64,000 bases of DNA from a bacterium (GTDB lineage Bacteria; Pseudomonadota; Gammaproteobacteria; Burkholderiales; Burkholderiaceae_C): positions 62,001 to 126,000 of the forward strand of contig JAVBXK010000021.1 in assembly GCA_030824555.1 (NCBI GenBank), read 5' to 3'. Below the pieces are notes generated by a model, which was not told the DNA's origin, ran no database searches, and worked only from the letters and a program-made list of their open reading frames with translations. The position numbers were made by a program, and so were the translations under genes. This document shows, one piece after another, positions 52,774 through 62,556 of the stretch. The stretch's first letter is position 1. Every line of letters starts with the position of its first letter.

Positions 52774-55076
52774 ACATTCGACGCATACGCTACGCCCGCC
52801 TCCAGATGCGCATCTTGGGGCGTAGAAAGGGTTTCGTTTTTGCCGTCAATGCGGTGCGTGAACTGGCTGGTTGGCGTGGTTGGCAGAACCCGTTGGTTCA
52901 ACTGCTGGTGCTGGTGGTGTCGCTTCCAATCCTGTGGATCACGGTCACCATTCCATTGACAGCTTGGCAGCAGTTTGGATTGGGCATGTTGGGGTTTGCT
53001 GCTGCTTTCTTTTTGCGGATGCTGCCGGGGCGTTATGTTACGCAGGCATTGATTGTGCTGTCGGTGGTGGCCTCCACACGGTATCTGTACTGGCGTCTCA
53101 CGCAGACCATTTCATTTGATACTTGGCTCAGTGGCCTGTTCGGTTCGGGATTGTTTCTGGCCGAACTGTATGCATGGATCGTGTTGGTGTTTGGCTATTT
53201 CCAAACGGCATGGCCCTTAGAGCGCAAGCCTGTGCCGATGGATCCTGATACCTCGCACTGGCCAACTGTCGATGTCCTGATCCCCACATACAACGAACCG
53301 CTGAAAGTCGTGCGCACGACCGTGTTTGCCGCCATGGCCATGGACTGGCCCAAAGACAAAATACGCGTCTACATACTGGATGATGGCAAGCGCGAAGAAT
53401 TTCGCCAGTTTGCCGATGAAATCAATGTGGGTTACCTGACCAGGTCAACCAAGAAGCATGCAAAGGCGGGCAACCTCAACGCAGCACTGAAGCACGTCAA
53501 GGGTGAATACGTCGCCATTTTCGATTGCGATCACGTGCCCACACGCACGTTCTTGCAGGTATCCATGGGGTGGTTTGGAAAAGATGCCAAATTGGCCATG
53601 GTGCAAACACCCCACCATTTCTTCTCACCAGACCCGTTTGAGAAAAACCTGGGTACCTTCAAGAAAGTACCTAACGAGGGCGAGCTGTTTTATGGGTTGG
53701 TGCAGGACGGGAACGACCTGTGGAACGCGACGTTTTTCTGTGGTTCGTGCGCGGTCATCAAACGATCAGCACTGGATGAGGTGGGAGGCGTGGCCACGGA
53801 AACCGTGACGGAAGATGCCCATACTGCCCTGAAGATGCACCGCAAGGGCTACTCCACTGCATTTCTGGCGATACCGCAGGCGGCTGGGTTTGCCACGGAG
53901 TCATTGGGCAGTCACGTGGGGCAGCGGATCCGCTGGGCACGGGGCATGGCTCAGATTTTCAGGGTAGATAACCCGTTCTTGGGCAAGGGACTGAAGTTTG
54001 CTCAGCGCTTGTGCTACGCCAATGCCATGCTCCACTTTTTTTACGGGCTGCCGCGGTTGGTGTTTCTCTCGGCGCCATTGGCTTATTTGCTGCTCGGCTC
54101 TGAGGTGATTCAGGCGTCAGCGCTGTACATTGCTTTGTATGCTCTACCGCATTTGCTGCATGCCAACTTGACCAACTCACGCATGCAGGGTGAGTTTCGG
54201 CATTCTTTCTGGGCCGAGGTGTACGAGTCGGTATTGGCTTGGTACATCCTTCGCCCCACACTGGTGGCGTTCATCAATCCCAAGTTTGGCAAATTCAACG
54301 TAACGGCCAAGGGGGGGCTGAACGAGTCAGAGTTCTTTGACTGGGAAATTGCAAAGCCTTACCTGATTCTGATGGGGCTGAGCCTGTTCGGGTTTGCTGC
54401 GGGTATTTTCAGATTGTTCTGGCAGGATGCGCCAGATGTCGACACGATTGTTCTGAATCTGATCTGGACCGCTTACAACCTGATGATGCTGGGGGCCAGT
54501 ATTGCCGTGGCCAACGAAGCCCGTCAGGTTCGCCAGTCTCATCGGGTTCAGATGAAAATGGATGCCGCTTTGCGTTTGCCCAATGGCCGCAGTTATGCAT
54601 GCAGCACCAGCGACTACTCCGATGGTGGAGTTGGACTGACCGCATCTGCACCCATTGACGTTGTTTTGGGTGAGAACGTCAAGTTGGCGCTGACACGTGG
54701 CATGGAAGAGTATGAATTTGATGCCAAGGTAACGCTGAATCGGGGCACACGTGTCGGCTTGCAGTTTGGACCGATGACAACCCAGCAGTCCATTGATTTC
54801 GTCCAGTGCACATTTGCGCGTGCTGACAGTTGGGTGGTCTGGGGCGACAAGCGAAAGCCAGATAAACCGCTGGAATCACTGAAGGAAGTAGCCTGGATGG
54901 GGCTCAGTGGCTTCAAAGTGCTGGGTGCGCTGCTTGTAGGTTCTTGGCGCGAGCGCAAGGCGCGCATGCAAGCCAACTTCAATTTGGGCAATGTGCGGGC
55001 TGCGTTGGATGAGCGTCAGGCCAAGTTGCGTGCGCTTGCCACGCGTCAAGGTGAAGCGGGCAAGGGTGCGTCATGA
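52770..55076 (+). CDS. bcsA: Cellulose synthase catalytic subunit with PilZ domain
   Basis: This inner-membrane GT2 enzyme polymerises UDP-glucose and extrudes cellulose. The 768-residue protein has about four helices before and four after the catalytic domain. Catalytic residues are DD at 204-205, DCD at 252-254, TED at 347-349 and QRIRW at 385-389; the finger region is FFCGS. The PilZ domain carries R588-R592 (RQSHR) and D615, S617 and G620 (DYSDGG), the full cyclic-di-GMP binding set. The enzyme should therefore be switched on by cyclic-di-GMP. ATG 52770 overlaps the bcsQ stop and bcsB follows at once. Confidence 0.97.
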   Translation: MNIRRIRYARLQMRILGRRKGFVFAVNAVRELAGWRGWQNPLVQLLVLVVSLPILWITVTIPLTAWQQFGLGMLGFAAAFFLRMLPGRYVTQALIVLSVVASTRYLYWRLTQTISFDTWLSGLFGSGLFLAELYAWIVLVFGYFQTAWPLERKPVPMDPDTSHWPTVDVLIPTYNEPLKVVRTTVFAAMAMDWPKDKIRVYILDDGKREEFRQFADEINVGYLTRSTKKHAKAGNLNAALKHVKGEYVAIFDCDHVPTRTFLQVSMGWFGKDAKLAMVQTPHHFFSPDPFEKNLGTFKKVPNEGELFYGLVQDGNDLWNATFFCGSCAVIKRSALDEVGGVATETVTEDAHTALKMHRKGYSTAFLAIPQAAGFATESLGSHVGQRIRWARGMAQIFRVDNPFLGKGLKFAQRLCYANAMLHFFYGLPRLVFLSAPLAYLLLGSEVIQASALYIALYALPHLLHANLTNSRMQGEFRHSFWAEVYESVLAWYILRPTLVAFINPKFGKFNVTAKGGLNESEFFDWEIAKPYLILMGLSLFGFAAGIFRLFWQDAPDVDTIVLNLIWTAYNLMMLGASIAVANEARQVRQSHRVQMKMDAALRLPNGRSYACSTSDYSDGGVGLTASAPIDVVLGENVKLALTRGMEEYEFDAKVTLNRGTRVGLQFGPMTTQQSIDFVQCTFARADSWVVWGDKRKPDKPLESLKEVAWMGLSGFKVLGALLVGSWRERKARMQANFNLGNVRAALDERQAKLRALATRQGEAGKGAS

Positions 55077-55114
55077 AGCACACTCGCCCCGTCAGTGAGT
55101 ACAAGGGAATTTTT

Positions 55115-57418
55115 ATGTTTAAACGTCAACTGCTAGCGGCAGTCATGTTCGGCGCCGCTGTCGCAACCACCTCGATGGCGCCAGATGCTTGGGCTCAACC
55201 CAAGAAGAGCAAGTCGCTGTTGACCGAGGTGGCTGAGACCCCAACCGCAGCAGCGGTTGCCAGTGCAGCGACGCCCCAGCAGCGTACCTATGGGTTCACG
55301 TTCAAGCAGTTGGGGGTGACGCAGTCCTTCCAACTGCGTGGTATCGATTCCATTTATTCGGTTCCTTTCAGCATTCCGGCGGACGAGGTCGTCACTGGCG
55401 TCAAGATCAAGCTGGATTTTTCATATTCGCCTTCGTTGCTGACAAACCTGTCGCATTTGAAAATCATGCTCAACGGTGAGGTGGCTCAGACCATTCCTTT
55501 GCCCAAGGAGACGGCTGGCACCGCGCTGATCAGGGAAATTGCCATTGACCCTCGATTGGTCAGTGACTTCAACCAGCTGAGTCTTCAGTTCATTGGGCAC
55601 TACACGCTTGACTGTGAAGACCCATTCCATTCCAGCTTGTGGATGAACGTGAGCAACTTGAGTTCAGTTCACTTCACGGTGGCACCGCTGTCGGTTGTCA
55701 ACGATCTGGCTCTGTTGCCAGGTCCGTTCTTTGATCGTCGCGATGGTCGTCGTTTGGAGCGACCATTTGTGTTTGGGGCCAATCCATCGGTGGCTACCTT
55801 GGAAGCGGCCGGTATCGTAGCGTCTTGGTTTGGCGATCTGGCCAGTTACAGGGGCGCATGGTTTCCCGCCCACCTGAACCGCTTGCCCAACGACAATCTT
55901 GTTGTGTTTGCCACCAGCGATGACAGGCCACAGGGATTGCTGAATCTGCCGACCATCAATGGTCCTACGGTTTCGGTCGTGCCGCACCCCGTCGACCCAA
56001 GGTTCAAAGTGTTGCTTGTCATGGGGCGCGATGGCACGGAACTGCGCACAGCCGCGACATCCCTGGGGCTCGGTAAACCTGGACTTGCGGGGCAAACGGT
56101 TTCCAGCGTCAAACTCGACAACCTCAAGCCGCGCGTGCCTTACGATGCGCCGCGTTGGTTGCCCAGTGACCGTGCTGTGAAGTTTGGCGAGCTGGCGACC
56201 TTGCAGGATTTGAACGTACGCGGCCTGACGCCTGATCTGGTTCGTTTGAACATGACCACGCCCCCTGATCTGTTTGCATGGAATTCGCCTGGCGTACCTG
56301 TCAACCTCAAGTACCGCTACACCCCGCGGCCGAAACCCGACAAATCAAACTTGAACGTGCTGGTCAATGACAAGTATGTCACCTCGTTTCCGTTGTTGGC
56401 TTACCCCGGTTCAAGTGCGCCCGACTCCGTTGTTGCCGGTCTCGTTGCCAAGTTTGGTCCGGGTGATCTGATGCCTGGGCAGGCAAGTTTCCACATGCCT
56501 CTGGTGCATCTGCGCTCACGCAGCCAAATGCAGTTTCACTTCAATTTCGATTACCCCAAAGAGGGTGCCTGTCGTGACGTGGTGCTCGACAACATGCGGG
56601 CAGCCGTCGATCCGGAGTCTGCGATCGACATCAGCAGTTTCCCTCATTACATCAAGATGCCTGATGTGAGTGCGTTCGCGAACACGGGCTTCCCGTTCAC
56701 GCGCATGGCCGATTTGTCCGAGACGGCGGTCGTCATGCCAGACAGTTACAGTTCTGGTGATATTGGTACCTACCTGACTCTGATGGGACGCATGGGGCAA
56801 TCAACAGGCTTGCCTGTTTATGGTGTAAGTGTGACCCGTGCCGCAGATGTTCAGAAGGTTGCTGACCGTGACATTCTGCTGCTGGGCGGGCCTGCGACTC
56901 AGCCGCTGTTCAAAGATTGGGCCAAGTCCATGCCGTTCTCAGCCGATGGTGAGACGCGGGCTTTTTCGTTGACTGACCTGCGTCGCAAATACCTGCCATG
57001 GTACGAAGCCCCCAAAGATGACAAGCCTTCTACAGTCAATCTTTCGGCAGTGACGCTTGCCCGGGAGGCAGTGGTGTTTGGTTTTCAGTCACCGCTCAAC
57101 TCCAGCCGCAGTGTGGTGGCGCTGACCAGCGACCGCACAACCGGGCAGGCGGATTTGCTCAATGCATTGATGGATGACGATGTCGTACCCAAGATACAGG
57201 GTGGCATTTCAGTGATCCGTGGCAAGGATGTGGATGCCATGGAAGGTGTGTCCACCTACTACATTGGCAGTTTGCCACCCTTGCTTGCTGTGCGGTGGGC
57301 GCTGTCCAACAACATCTGGATGGCGGCATTGTTGATCGTGCTCGTTGCCATCATCCTCGCTGGTGTGTTTTATACCTTGCTGCGTCGTCAGGCTGGCAAG
57401 CGGTCTGGTGGAAAATGA
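55115..57418 (+). CDS. bcsB: Cellulose synthase periplasmic subunit BcsB
   Basis: This is the periplasmic, membrane-anchored partner of BcsA that guides the glucan across the periplasm. From ATG 55115 (MFKRQLLAAVMFGAAVATTS) it is 767 residues with a signal peptide and a C-terminal anchor helix (WMAALLIVLVAIILAGVFYTLL). ATG 55073 overlaps the bcsA stop and is also possible, but 55115 has a good AAGGGAA ribosome site and a normal signal peptide. LNGEVAQTIPL and GHYTLDCEDPFHSSLW are typical carbohydrate-binding and flavodoxin-like domain blocks. Confidence 0.93.
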   Translation: MFKRQLLAAVMFGAAVATTSMAPDAWAQPKKSKSLLTEVAETPTAAAVASAATPQQRTYGFTFKQLGVTQSFQLRGIDSIYSVPFSIPADEVVTGVKIKLDFSYSPSLLTNLSHLKIMLNGEVAQTIPLPKETAGTALIREIAIDPRLVSDFNQLSLQFIGHYTLDCEDPFHSSLWMNVSNLSSVHFTVAPLSVVNDLALLPGPFFDRRDGRRLERPFVFGANPSVATLEAAGIVASWFGDLASYRGAWFPAHLNRLPNDNLVVFATSDDRPQGLLNLPTINGPTVSVVPHPVDPRFKVLLVMGRDGTELRTAATSLGLGKPGLAGQTVSSVKLDNLKPRVPYDAPRWLPSDRAVKFGELATLQDLNVRGLTPDLVRLNMTTPPDLFAWNSPGVPVNLKYRYTPRPKPDKSNLNVLVNDKYVTSFPLLAYPGSSAPDSVVAGLVAKFGPGDLMPGQASFHMPLVHLRSRSQMQFHFNFDYPKEGACRDVVLDNMRAAVDPESAIDISSFPHYIKMPDVSAFANTGFPFTRMADLSETAVVMPDSYSSGDIGTYLTLMGRMGQSTGLPVYGVSVTRAADVQKVADRDILLLGGPATQPLFKDWAKSMPFSADGETRAFSLTDLRRKYLPWYEAPKDDKPSTVNLSAVTLAREAVVFGFQSPLNSSRSVVALTSDRTTGQADLLNALMDDDVVPKIQGGISVIRGKDVDAMEGVSTYYIGSLPPLLAVRWALSNNIWMAALLIVLVAIILAGVFYTLLRRQAGKRSGGK

Positions 57419-57456
57419 GGGCACCCTTCGTATCTGATTACGCAGGTTGAATCACA

Positions 57457-60400
57457 ATGAACCAATCGTTTCGCTTTCGAAAAAACCGCTGGGCAAGGTC
57501 GCTGGCTGGCGCGTCTCTCGCGTCAGTTGCGCTCGTTCTGTCGACACCAGTTTGGGCAGATGATGCATTGGCAGTTAAGACGTTGACCGAGCAGGCCCGG
57601 TTCTGGGAGTCAAAGGGGCGTTCCGAACTGGCTGCGGCAGCATGGAAGCGATTGCTCCAACTGGACCCCAGGAACACAGAAGCGTTGGCTGGACTCGCTC
57701 AATTTGAGCTGGACAACAACCGTCCAGAAGCGGCTCGGGCGATCGCAGAGGAGTTGAAAAAACAGCCTCAGGCCAACCGTGATGCCATCAAGCGAATTGA
57801 AAACGCAACGGTTCAAAAATCACTCAACACAAAATTGCTGGATCAGGCTCGTGCAGCGTCTCGGGCGGGTAAGCCCGACGAAGCTGTTGCCTTGTATAGG
57901 CAGCTGCTCGAAGGGCGAACGCTGACGGGCGCTATTGCGCTGGAGTATTACCAAACTCTGGGAGGCACCACATCTGGCTGGGACGATGCCCGTAAAGGCT
58001 TCGAGCGTTTGTACACGGAAGATCCAGGTAACAGTGCTGCAGGGTTGGCGTATGCACAGCATCTGACCTACCGCGCCGCGACACGCCGGGAGGGCATCCG
58101 TCTTCTTGCAGATTTGGCGCGCAAGCCGCAAGTCGGATCCGCTGCGCTGGATGCATGGCGGCGTGCGTTGATCTGGCTGGAAGCGTCTCGCAGTGACACC
58201 TCTCTGTTTCAGGCTTACCTGCAAGTTCAACCCAGCGACGCGGCCATCAAGGCCAGGATCGCCAGCTTGAATCAGGCGTCAGCCTCCAAACCATTGGACG
58301 CTCGCTCTATCGCATTGCGTGATGCATTTGCTGCACTCAACATCGGCGACGTTGGCGAGGCGGAAAAACGGTTTGAAGGGTTGTTGGGCAGCGGACCCAA
58401 GAACCCCGATGCACTCGGTGGGCTGGGTGTCGTTCGATTGAAGCAGGAGCGGTTCCCTGAGGCAGAAAAATTGTTGCTTGAGGCCACGCGTCTGAGCGGC
58501 AACCGCAAATGGGAAGAGGCGCTGAACAGTGCCAGATTCTGGCAGTCGTTGGACGATGGTGACAACGCAGCGAATGGGGGTGACCTTTCAAATGCGCGCA
58601 AGTTTTACGAGCGTGCGGCGCAACTGGATGGCAAGCATGCTCGACCACCGGCCGCCTTGGCTGACTTGCTGGTTCAGGAAGGGCGGTTGCTCGACGCTGA
58701 ACGGGCTTACCGTGCTGTGATGGCCGCACATCCCAAATCGGTGGACGTGCTGCGCGGGTTGGCAGGTGTGCTGGTTCGTCAGGGTAAGGTCGATGAAGCG
58801 TTGGCATTGGCTGAAAAGCTGAGCGACGAAGAGAAGGAAGAACTCGGGTACGGCAGCCTTCGCGCCGAGCAGTACCGGCGCAAAGCCATTGCGGCCATTG
58901 CCCAGAATGATCCGGTTGGTGGCATGGCTCATCTGGAAGAGGCCTTGCTGTGGGACCCGAACAGCCCTTGGTTGCGCCTGGAGCTGGCTCGCCTGTATCA
59001 CCGCTCCGGTGCGGCAAGCGAGGCATTTGGCCTGATGGATGGCCTTCTGCAAAGTCGTCCCGATATGCCGGATGCATTGCATGCCGCCGCGTTGATGAGC
59101 GCGGAAGCCAAGGAATTTACGTTGGCGTTGGCCATGCTGGAAAAAATACCGGTCAACTCGCGTACGCGTGAGATGGCAGAGTTGCAGCGGAAAATGTGGG
59201 TCCGTGCACAGGTCAGTAAAGCCGACGTGCTGGCCAAAATGGGGCAGACAGCCCAAGCCATGAGCACTCTCGACCAAGCCTTGGCTGCCGCAGGCCGGGA
59301 TGCCGATTCATTGGCCGCGATCGCGCAGGTCATGCTTGATTTGGGTGATGAAGCGCGGTCACTGACCATGATGCGCACGTTGCTGGCACAGACGCCCAAA
59401 CCCGAAGCTGATCTCCTGATCCAATACGCCGGGCTGTTGCTGACAACCCGTCAGGATGTCGAATTGGCCGCACAGCTGCGTCAGTTGTATGGGCAGACGC
59501 TCACGCCTGCCCAGCGACAAGATGTGGACACTATCCGGTGGGCTTACAGCGTGCGGCAAACTGATGCGCAGCGCGAGGCGGGCAATTTTTCCGCAGCATA
59601 CGAAATTGCAGCGCAATTGTTGAGCGAACGACCCAACGATCAATCCGCTCAGCTTGCACTCGCCCGGTTGTATTCCAGTGCAGGTGAACATGCCCGTGCA
59701 CTGGCTTGGTATCACCAGATACTGTCCATGACCGCCCAGCCCGATGTCGCCACGTTGGTGGCCGCCGGGGGGACGGCCTTGCAGGCAGGCGAGCTGCAGT
59801 ATGCACAGGCTGCACTTGATGCCGCTGCGTCGATTGCGCCCAACAACCCTGATTTGTTGTCTACACAGGGTAGATTGGCGCGGGCACAAGGGAAAAACAA
59901 ACTCGCTGTCGAGTTGTTGCAGCAGGCCCAGCAAGTGTCTTTGGCACAAAGCCAGATGGCCAAAGCCGGGCCGTTGGGTGTGAATCTGGTGGACTATTCC
60001 ATGCCCGTGGCAACGCCTGCAGGTCGGCCTGGTGCCCAGGCGGGGGGCATTCCTCCCATTCCCAATCCGTTGGGTGGTCGGGCACTGGGGCCGTCAGTGG
60101 CACCCAATATGCGACCCTTGATGCAGCCCGTGGCTCAACCCGGACGCCCACTGTCTTCAGCGCCCTCGCAGGTCACTGAGGACTGGGCTGCAAGGTCTGC
60201 TGCGCAGTTGCCACAAGCTGTGCCCCAGTATTCGCAATCAGCGGCCCAGCAGTCCTCGGTGTTTTCTGATTTGCCTCCGGTCCGGGAAGGCATGAAACCG
60301 GTGCAGTATCTGCAGGCGCAGATTCCCCGGTATGCCTCGGACAGCAGTGCCGCCACTGGCGCCTACCCGCAGGGTGCCGATCAAGTGGTACCTTGGCAAC

Positions 60401-61923
60401 GCCCGAGCACCGTGCAACAGTCGGTTTTTTCGCCAACAGTCGCTGCGGTGCAAGGCCCTCCGGTCCTGACGCAGGTCAGCAATTACCCTGCATCGTTATA
60501 CGTGACCCAAGGCAATGCGGGCGGATCACCCAATCAAGGCTATGCCCACCAGGCAGAGGCCTATCGCCAGGCCCCTGCGCCCTACATGTCACCGCTTCAG
60601 ATGGCCCCTGTTCAGACCGTTCAGGTGAACTCGACGAATCTGAACGATTCTGGTGTCTCTGGCCGCGCCTCATGGGAGTCGCCACCTACCCCTCAGTTGC
60701 AGCGCAGGGCGTCCGGTCCGGGCGGTTTGCAGCGCGAGATTGACGAGTTGCGAGCAGACCGTGCTGGGTGGTTTGGTGCGGGTGGCATGTGGCGAGGCCG
60801 CAATGGTGATTCAGGTACCAGTGAACTTACCGATTTCAGTACCGCAGTGGAGGGGCGCTTCCCGTTCGGGCAGGGTGGGCACCTCGTCTTGCGTCTGGAA
60901 CCCGTGTTTCTCAGTGCAGGTCGCATCAGCTCGACTGACTTCAACGCCTCACAGCAGTTCGGCTCCAATGCGCTGGCGATCGTGGCGGGAGGCGTTGGCA
61001 CCACACGAGAGCAACAGGACTCGGGTGTGGCCATTTCCGTGGGGTATGAGAATGCCCGCTTGAAGCTCGATCTGGGCTCCACTCCCTTGGGTTTTCAGGT
61101 GGCCAATTTCGTGGGTGGCGTTTCGTACAACGACTCGTTCGGTGACGTGAAGTTGAAATTGGATGTGTCTCGTCGCCCCATTACCGACAGTTTGTTGTCC
61201 TATGCAGGTACGGTTGATGACGTGACCGGGCGAACATGGGGTGGCGTGACGGCCACTGGCGGGCGACTTGAAATTGGTGTTGAACAAGGCCGTTTCGGCC
61301 TGTTCGGTTACGGCGGGCTGCACGCGCTCACGGGCAAGAATGTTGTCAGCAACAACCGGTTTGAAATTGGCGGGGGTGCCTACTACAAGGTTATCCAGGA
61401 CTCTGACATGGAGTTCACCGCTGGTGTCAGCGTGACAGCGCTGGGCTACAAACGCAATTTGCGCTACTTCACTCTGGGGCATGGCGGCTACTTCAGTCCA
61501 CAGCGCTACTTCAGCTTGGCTTTGCCACTTGAGTTGACCGGGCGCTATGGCCGGATGGCCTACAAGCTGGATGGCTCCATCGGCATACAGAATTTCCGTG
61601 AAAACAGTGCGGCCTACTTCCCTGGCGATGCCACGCAGCAGGCCAATTGGGAAACCGTGGCTGCAGCGAATTCGGTGGCAGCACCTACTGGTGTGACCTA
61701 CCGGTCTTTCTACCCCAGTCAGTCCAAATCTGGGTTGGGGTTCCGGTTGGGCGCCGAGGCTGAGTACCAGTTTGCACCTCAATGGTTGGTCGGCGGCAAG
61801 GTTGCCATCGACAATGCGTCAAGCTACACGCAAACCAGTGGTTTGGTCTACGTGAAGTACAGTTTTGACCCCATCTACACCGCGACCAAATTTCCGGTCA
61901 AGACCATGAAAGTGGGGCAGTGA
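57457..61923 (+). CDS. bcsC: Cellulose export outer-membrane protein BcsC
   Basis: This TPR-barrel protein exports cellulose through the outer membrane. The 1488-residue protein is longer than the roughly 1160 of E. coli. It has a signal peptide (1-35) and many TPR repeats (about 45-840) that scaffold the periplasm. A Pro/Gln/Ser/Ala-rich linker of about 230 residues (850-1085) follows, then a C-terminal beta-barrel domain (about 1100-1488, with GRASWESPPTP near its start and KYSFDPIY near the end). ATG 57457 follows bcsB by 38 bases. The extra linker length explains the size. Confidence 0.93.
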   Translation: MNQSFRFRKNRWARSLAGASLASVALVLSTPVWADDALAVKTLTEQARFWESKGRSELAAAAWKRLLQLDPRNTEALAGLAQFELDNNRPEAARAIAEELKKQPQANRDAIKRIENATVQKSLNTKLLDQARAASRAGKPDEAVALYRQLLEGRTLTGAIALEYYQTLGGTTSGWDDARKGFERLYTEDPGNSAAGLAYAQHLTYRAATRREGIRLLADLARKPQVGSAALDAWRRALIWLEASRSDTSLFQAYLQVQPSDAAIKARIASLNQASASKPLDARSIALRDAFAALNIGDVGEAEKRFEGLLGSGPKNPDALGGLGVVRLKQERFPEAEKLLLEATRLSGNRKWEEALNSARFWQSLDDGDNAANGGDLSNARKFYERAAQLDGKHARPPAALADLLVQEGRLLDAERAYRAVMAAHPKSVDVLRGLAGVLVRQGKVDEALALAEKLSDEEKEELGYGSLRAEQYRRKAIAAIAQNDPVGGMAHLEEALLWDPNSPWLRLELARLYHRSGAASEAFGLMDGLLQSRPDMPDALHAAALMSAEAKEFTLALAMLEKIPVNSRTREMAELQRKMWVRAQVSKADVLAKMGQTAQAMSTLDQALAAAGRDADSLAAIAQVMLDLGDEARSLTMMRTLLAQTPKPEADLLIQYAGLLLTTRQDVELAAQLRQLYGQTLTPAQRQDVDTIRWAYSVRQTDAQREAGNFSAAYEIAAQLLSERPNDQSAQLALARLYSSAGEHARALAWYHQILSMTAQPDVATLVAAGGTALQAGELQYAQAALDAAASIAPNNPDLLSTQGRLARAQGKNKLAVELLQQAQQVSLAQSQMAKAGPLGVNLVDYSMPVATPAGRPGAQAGGIPPIPNPLGGRALGPSVAPNMRPLMQPVAQPGRPLSSAPSQVTEDWAARSAAQLPQAVPQYSQSAAQQSSVFSDLPPVREGMKPVQYLQAQIPRYASDSSAATGAYPQGADQVVPWQRPSTVQQSVFSPTVAAVQGPPVLTQVSNYPASLYVTQGNAGGSPNQGYAHQAEAYRQAPAPYMSPLQMAPVQTVQVNSTNLNDSGVSGRASWESPPTPQLQRRASGPGGLQREIDELRADRAGWFGAGGMWRGRNGDSGTSELTDFSTAVEGRFPFGQGGHLVLRLEPVFLSAGRISSTDFNASQQFGSNALAIVAGGVGTTREQQDSGVAISVGYENARLKLDLGSTPLGFQVANFVGGVSYNDSFGDVKLKLDVSRRPITDSLLSYAGTVDDVTGRTWGGVTATGGRLEIGVEQGRFGLFGYGGLHALTGKNVVSNNRFEIGGGAYYKVIQDSDMEFTAGVSVTALGYKRNLRYFTLGHGGYFSPQRYFSLALPLELTGRYGRMAYKLDGSIGIQNFRENSAAYFPGDATQQANWETVAAANSVAAPTGVTYRSFYPSQSKSGLGFRLGAEAEYQFAPQWLVGGKVAIDNASSYTQTSGLVYVKYSFDPIYTATKFPVKTMKVGQ

Positions 61924-61924
61924 C

Positions 61925-62539
61925 ATGGGCGGGCATTCATGCTTTCATGCATCCCGGTTGTTGCCGCTGGTCGGGTTGATGGTGATGTTGTCAGGCTGTG
62001 GCTCATTCGGATCGAGGCAGGCCACACTCACATTCCCTGCAGTGGTTTCAGCGCAGAGTTTTCACTCGCAAGGGACGCTGGGTTCAGGCCTGGGGCAAGA
62101 CCCGGCTGAAATGGCCGCCATCAATCCATTTGACCCCATTGCGTTGAACAATCTTGCCGTCATGGAGGCCGGGCGTGGTCGGTATCAGCAGGCATCGTCC
62201 CTGCTGCAGAGGGCTGTCAAATTGGCACCTGCCCGCGCCGACATCGCGGTCAACTTGAGTAACTTGCAACGGTGGTTGGCGCAAGCCGAGGGCCAGGCAG
62301 CGCTGGGTCTGACACCTCAACCCCTTCAGTTGCCGTATCAAGAGGCAGGGGTGCCAGAGGTGCCACCACTGTGGGCGGTACCTGCTCAAAACAGCCTGGC
62401 CCCCCGGGCCAGTCAGCAGGCACCGGTGTGGGCGCAGCAAGGGCGACCTGAAAGCACCCAGCCCGAGCCCGCCACACGCCTGACACCGGCGCCTATGCTG
62501 GCACCCGTTGCGCCGGGTGTCAGGCCACTCACGCGTTGA
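61925..62539 (+). CDS. TPR lipoprotein at the end of the bcs operon
   Basis: This 204-residue predicted lipoprotein has lipobox LSGC with Cys25. A short TPR-like region (NPFDPIALNNLAVMEAGRGRYQQASSLLQRAVKLAPARADIAVNLSNL, broken here for reference by its start at about residue 68 and end at about 115) precedes a Pro/Gln-rich C-terminus. It starts one base after the bcsC stop, so it is translationally coupled. I know no standard bcs symbol for it. It may be an outer-membrane partner of BcsC; this is inference. Confidence 0.85.
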   Translation: MGGHSCFHASRLLPLVGLMVMLSGCGSFGSRQATLTFPAVVSAQSFHSQGTLGSGLGQDPAEMAAINPFDPIALNNLAVMEAGRGRYQQASSLLQRAVKLAPARADIAVNLSNLQRWLAQAEGQAALGLTPQPLQLPYQEAGVPEVPPLWAVPAQNSLAPRASQQAPVWAQQGRPESTQPEPATRLTPAPMLAPVAPGVRPLTR

Positions 62540-62556
62540 GATCGGTCATTCGTTTG

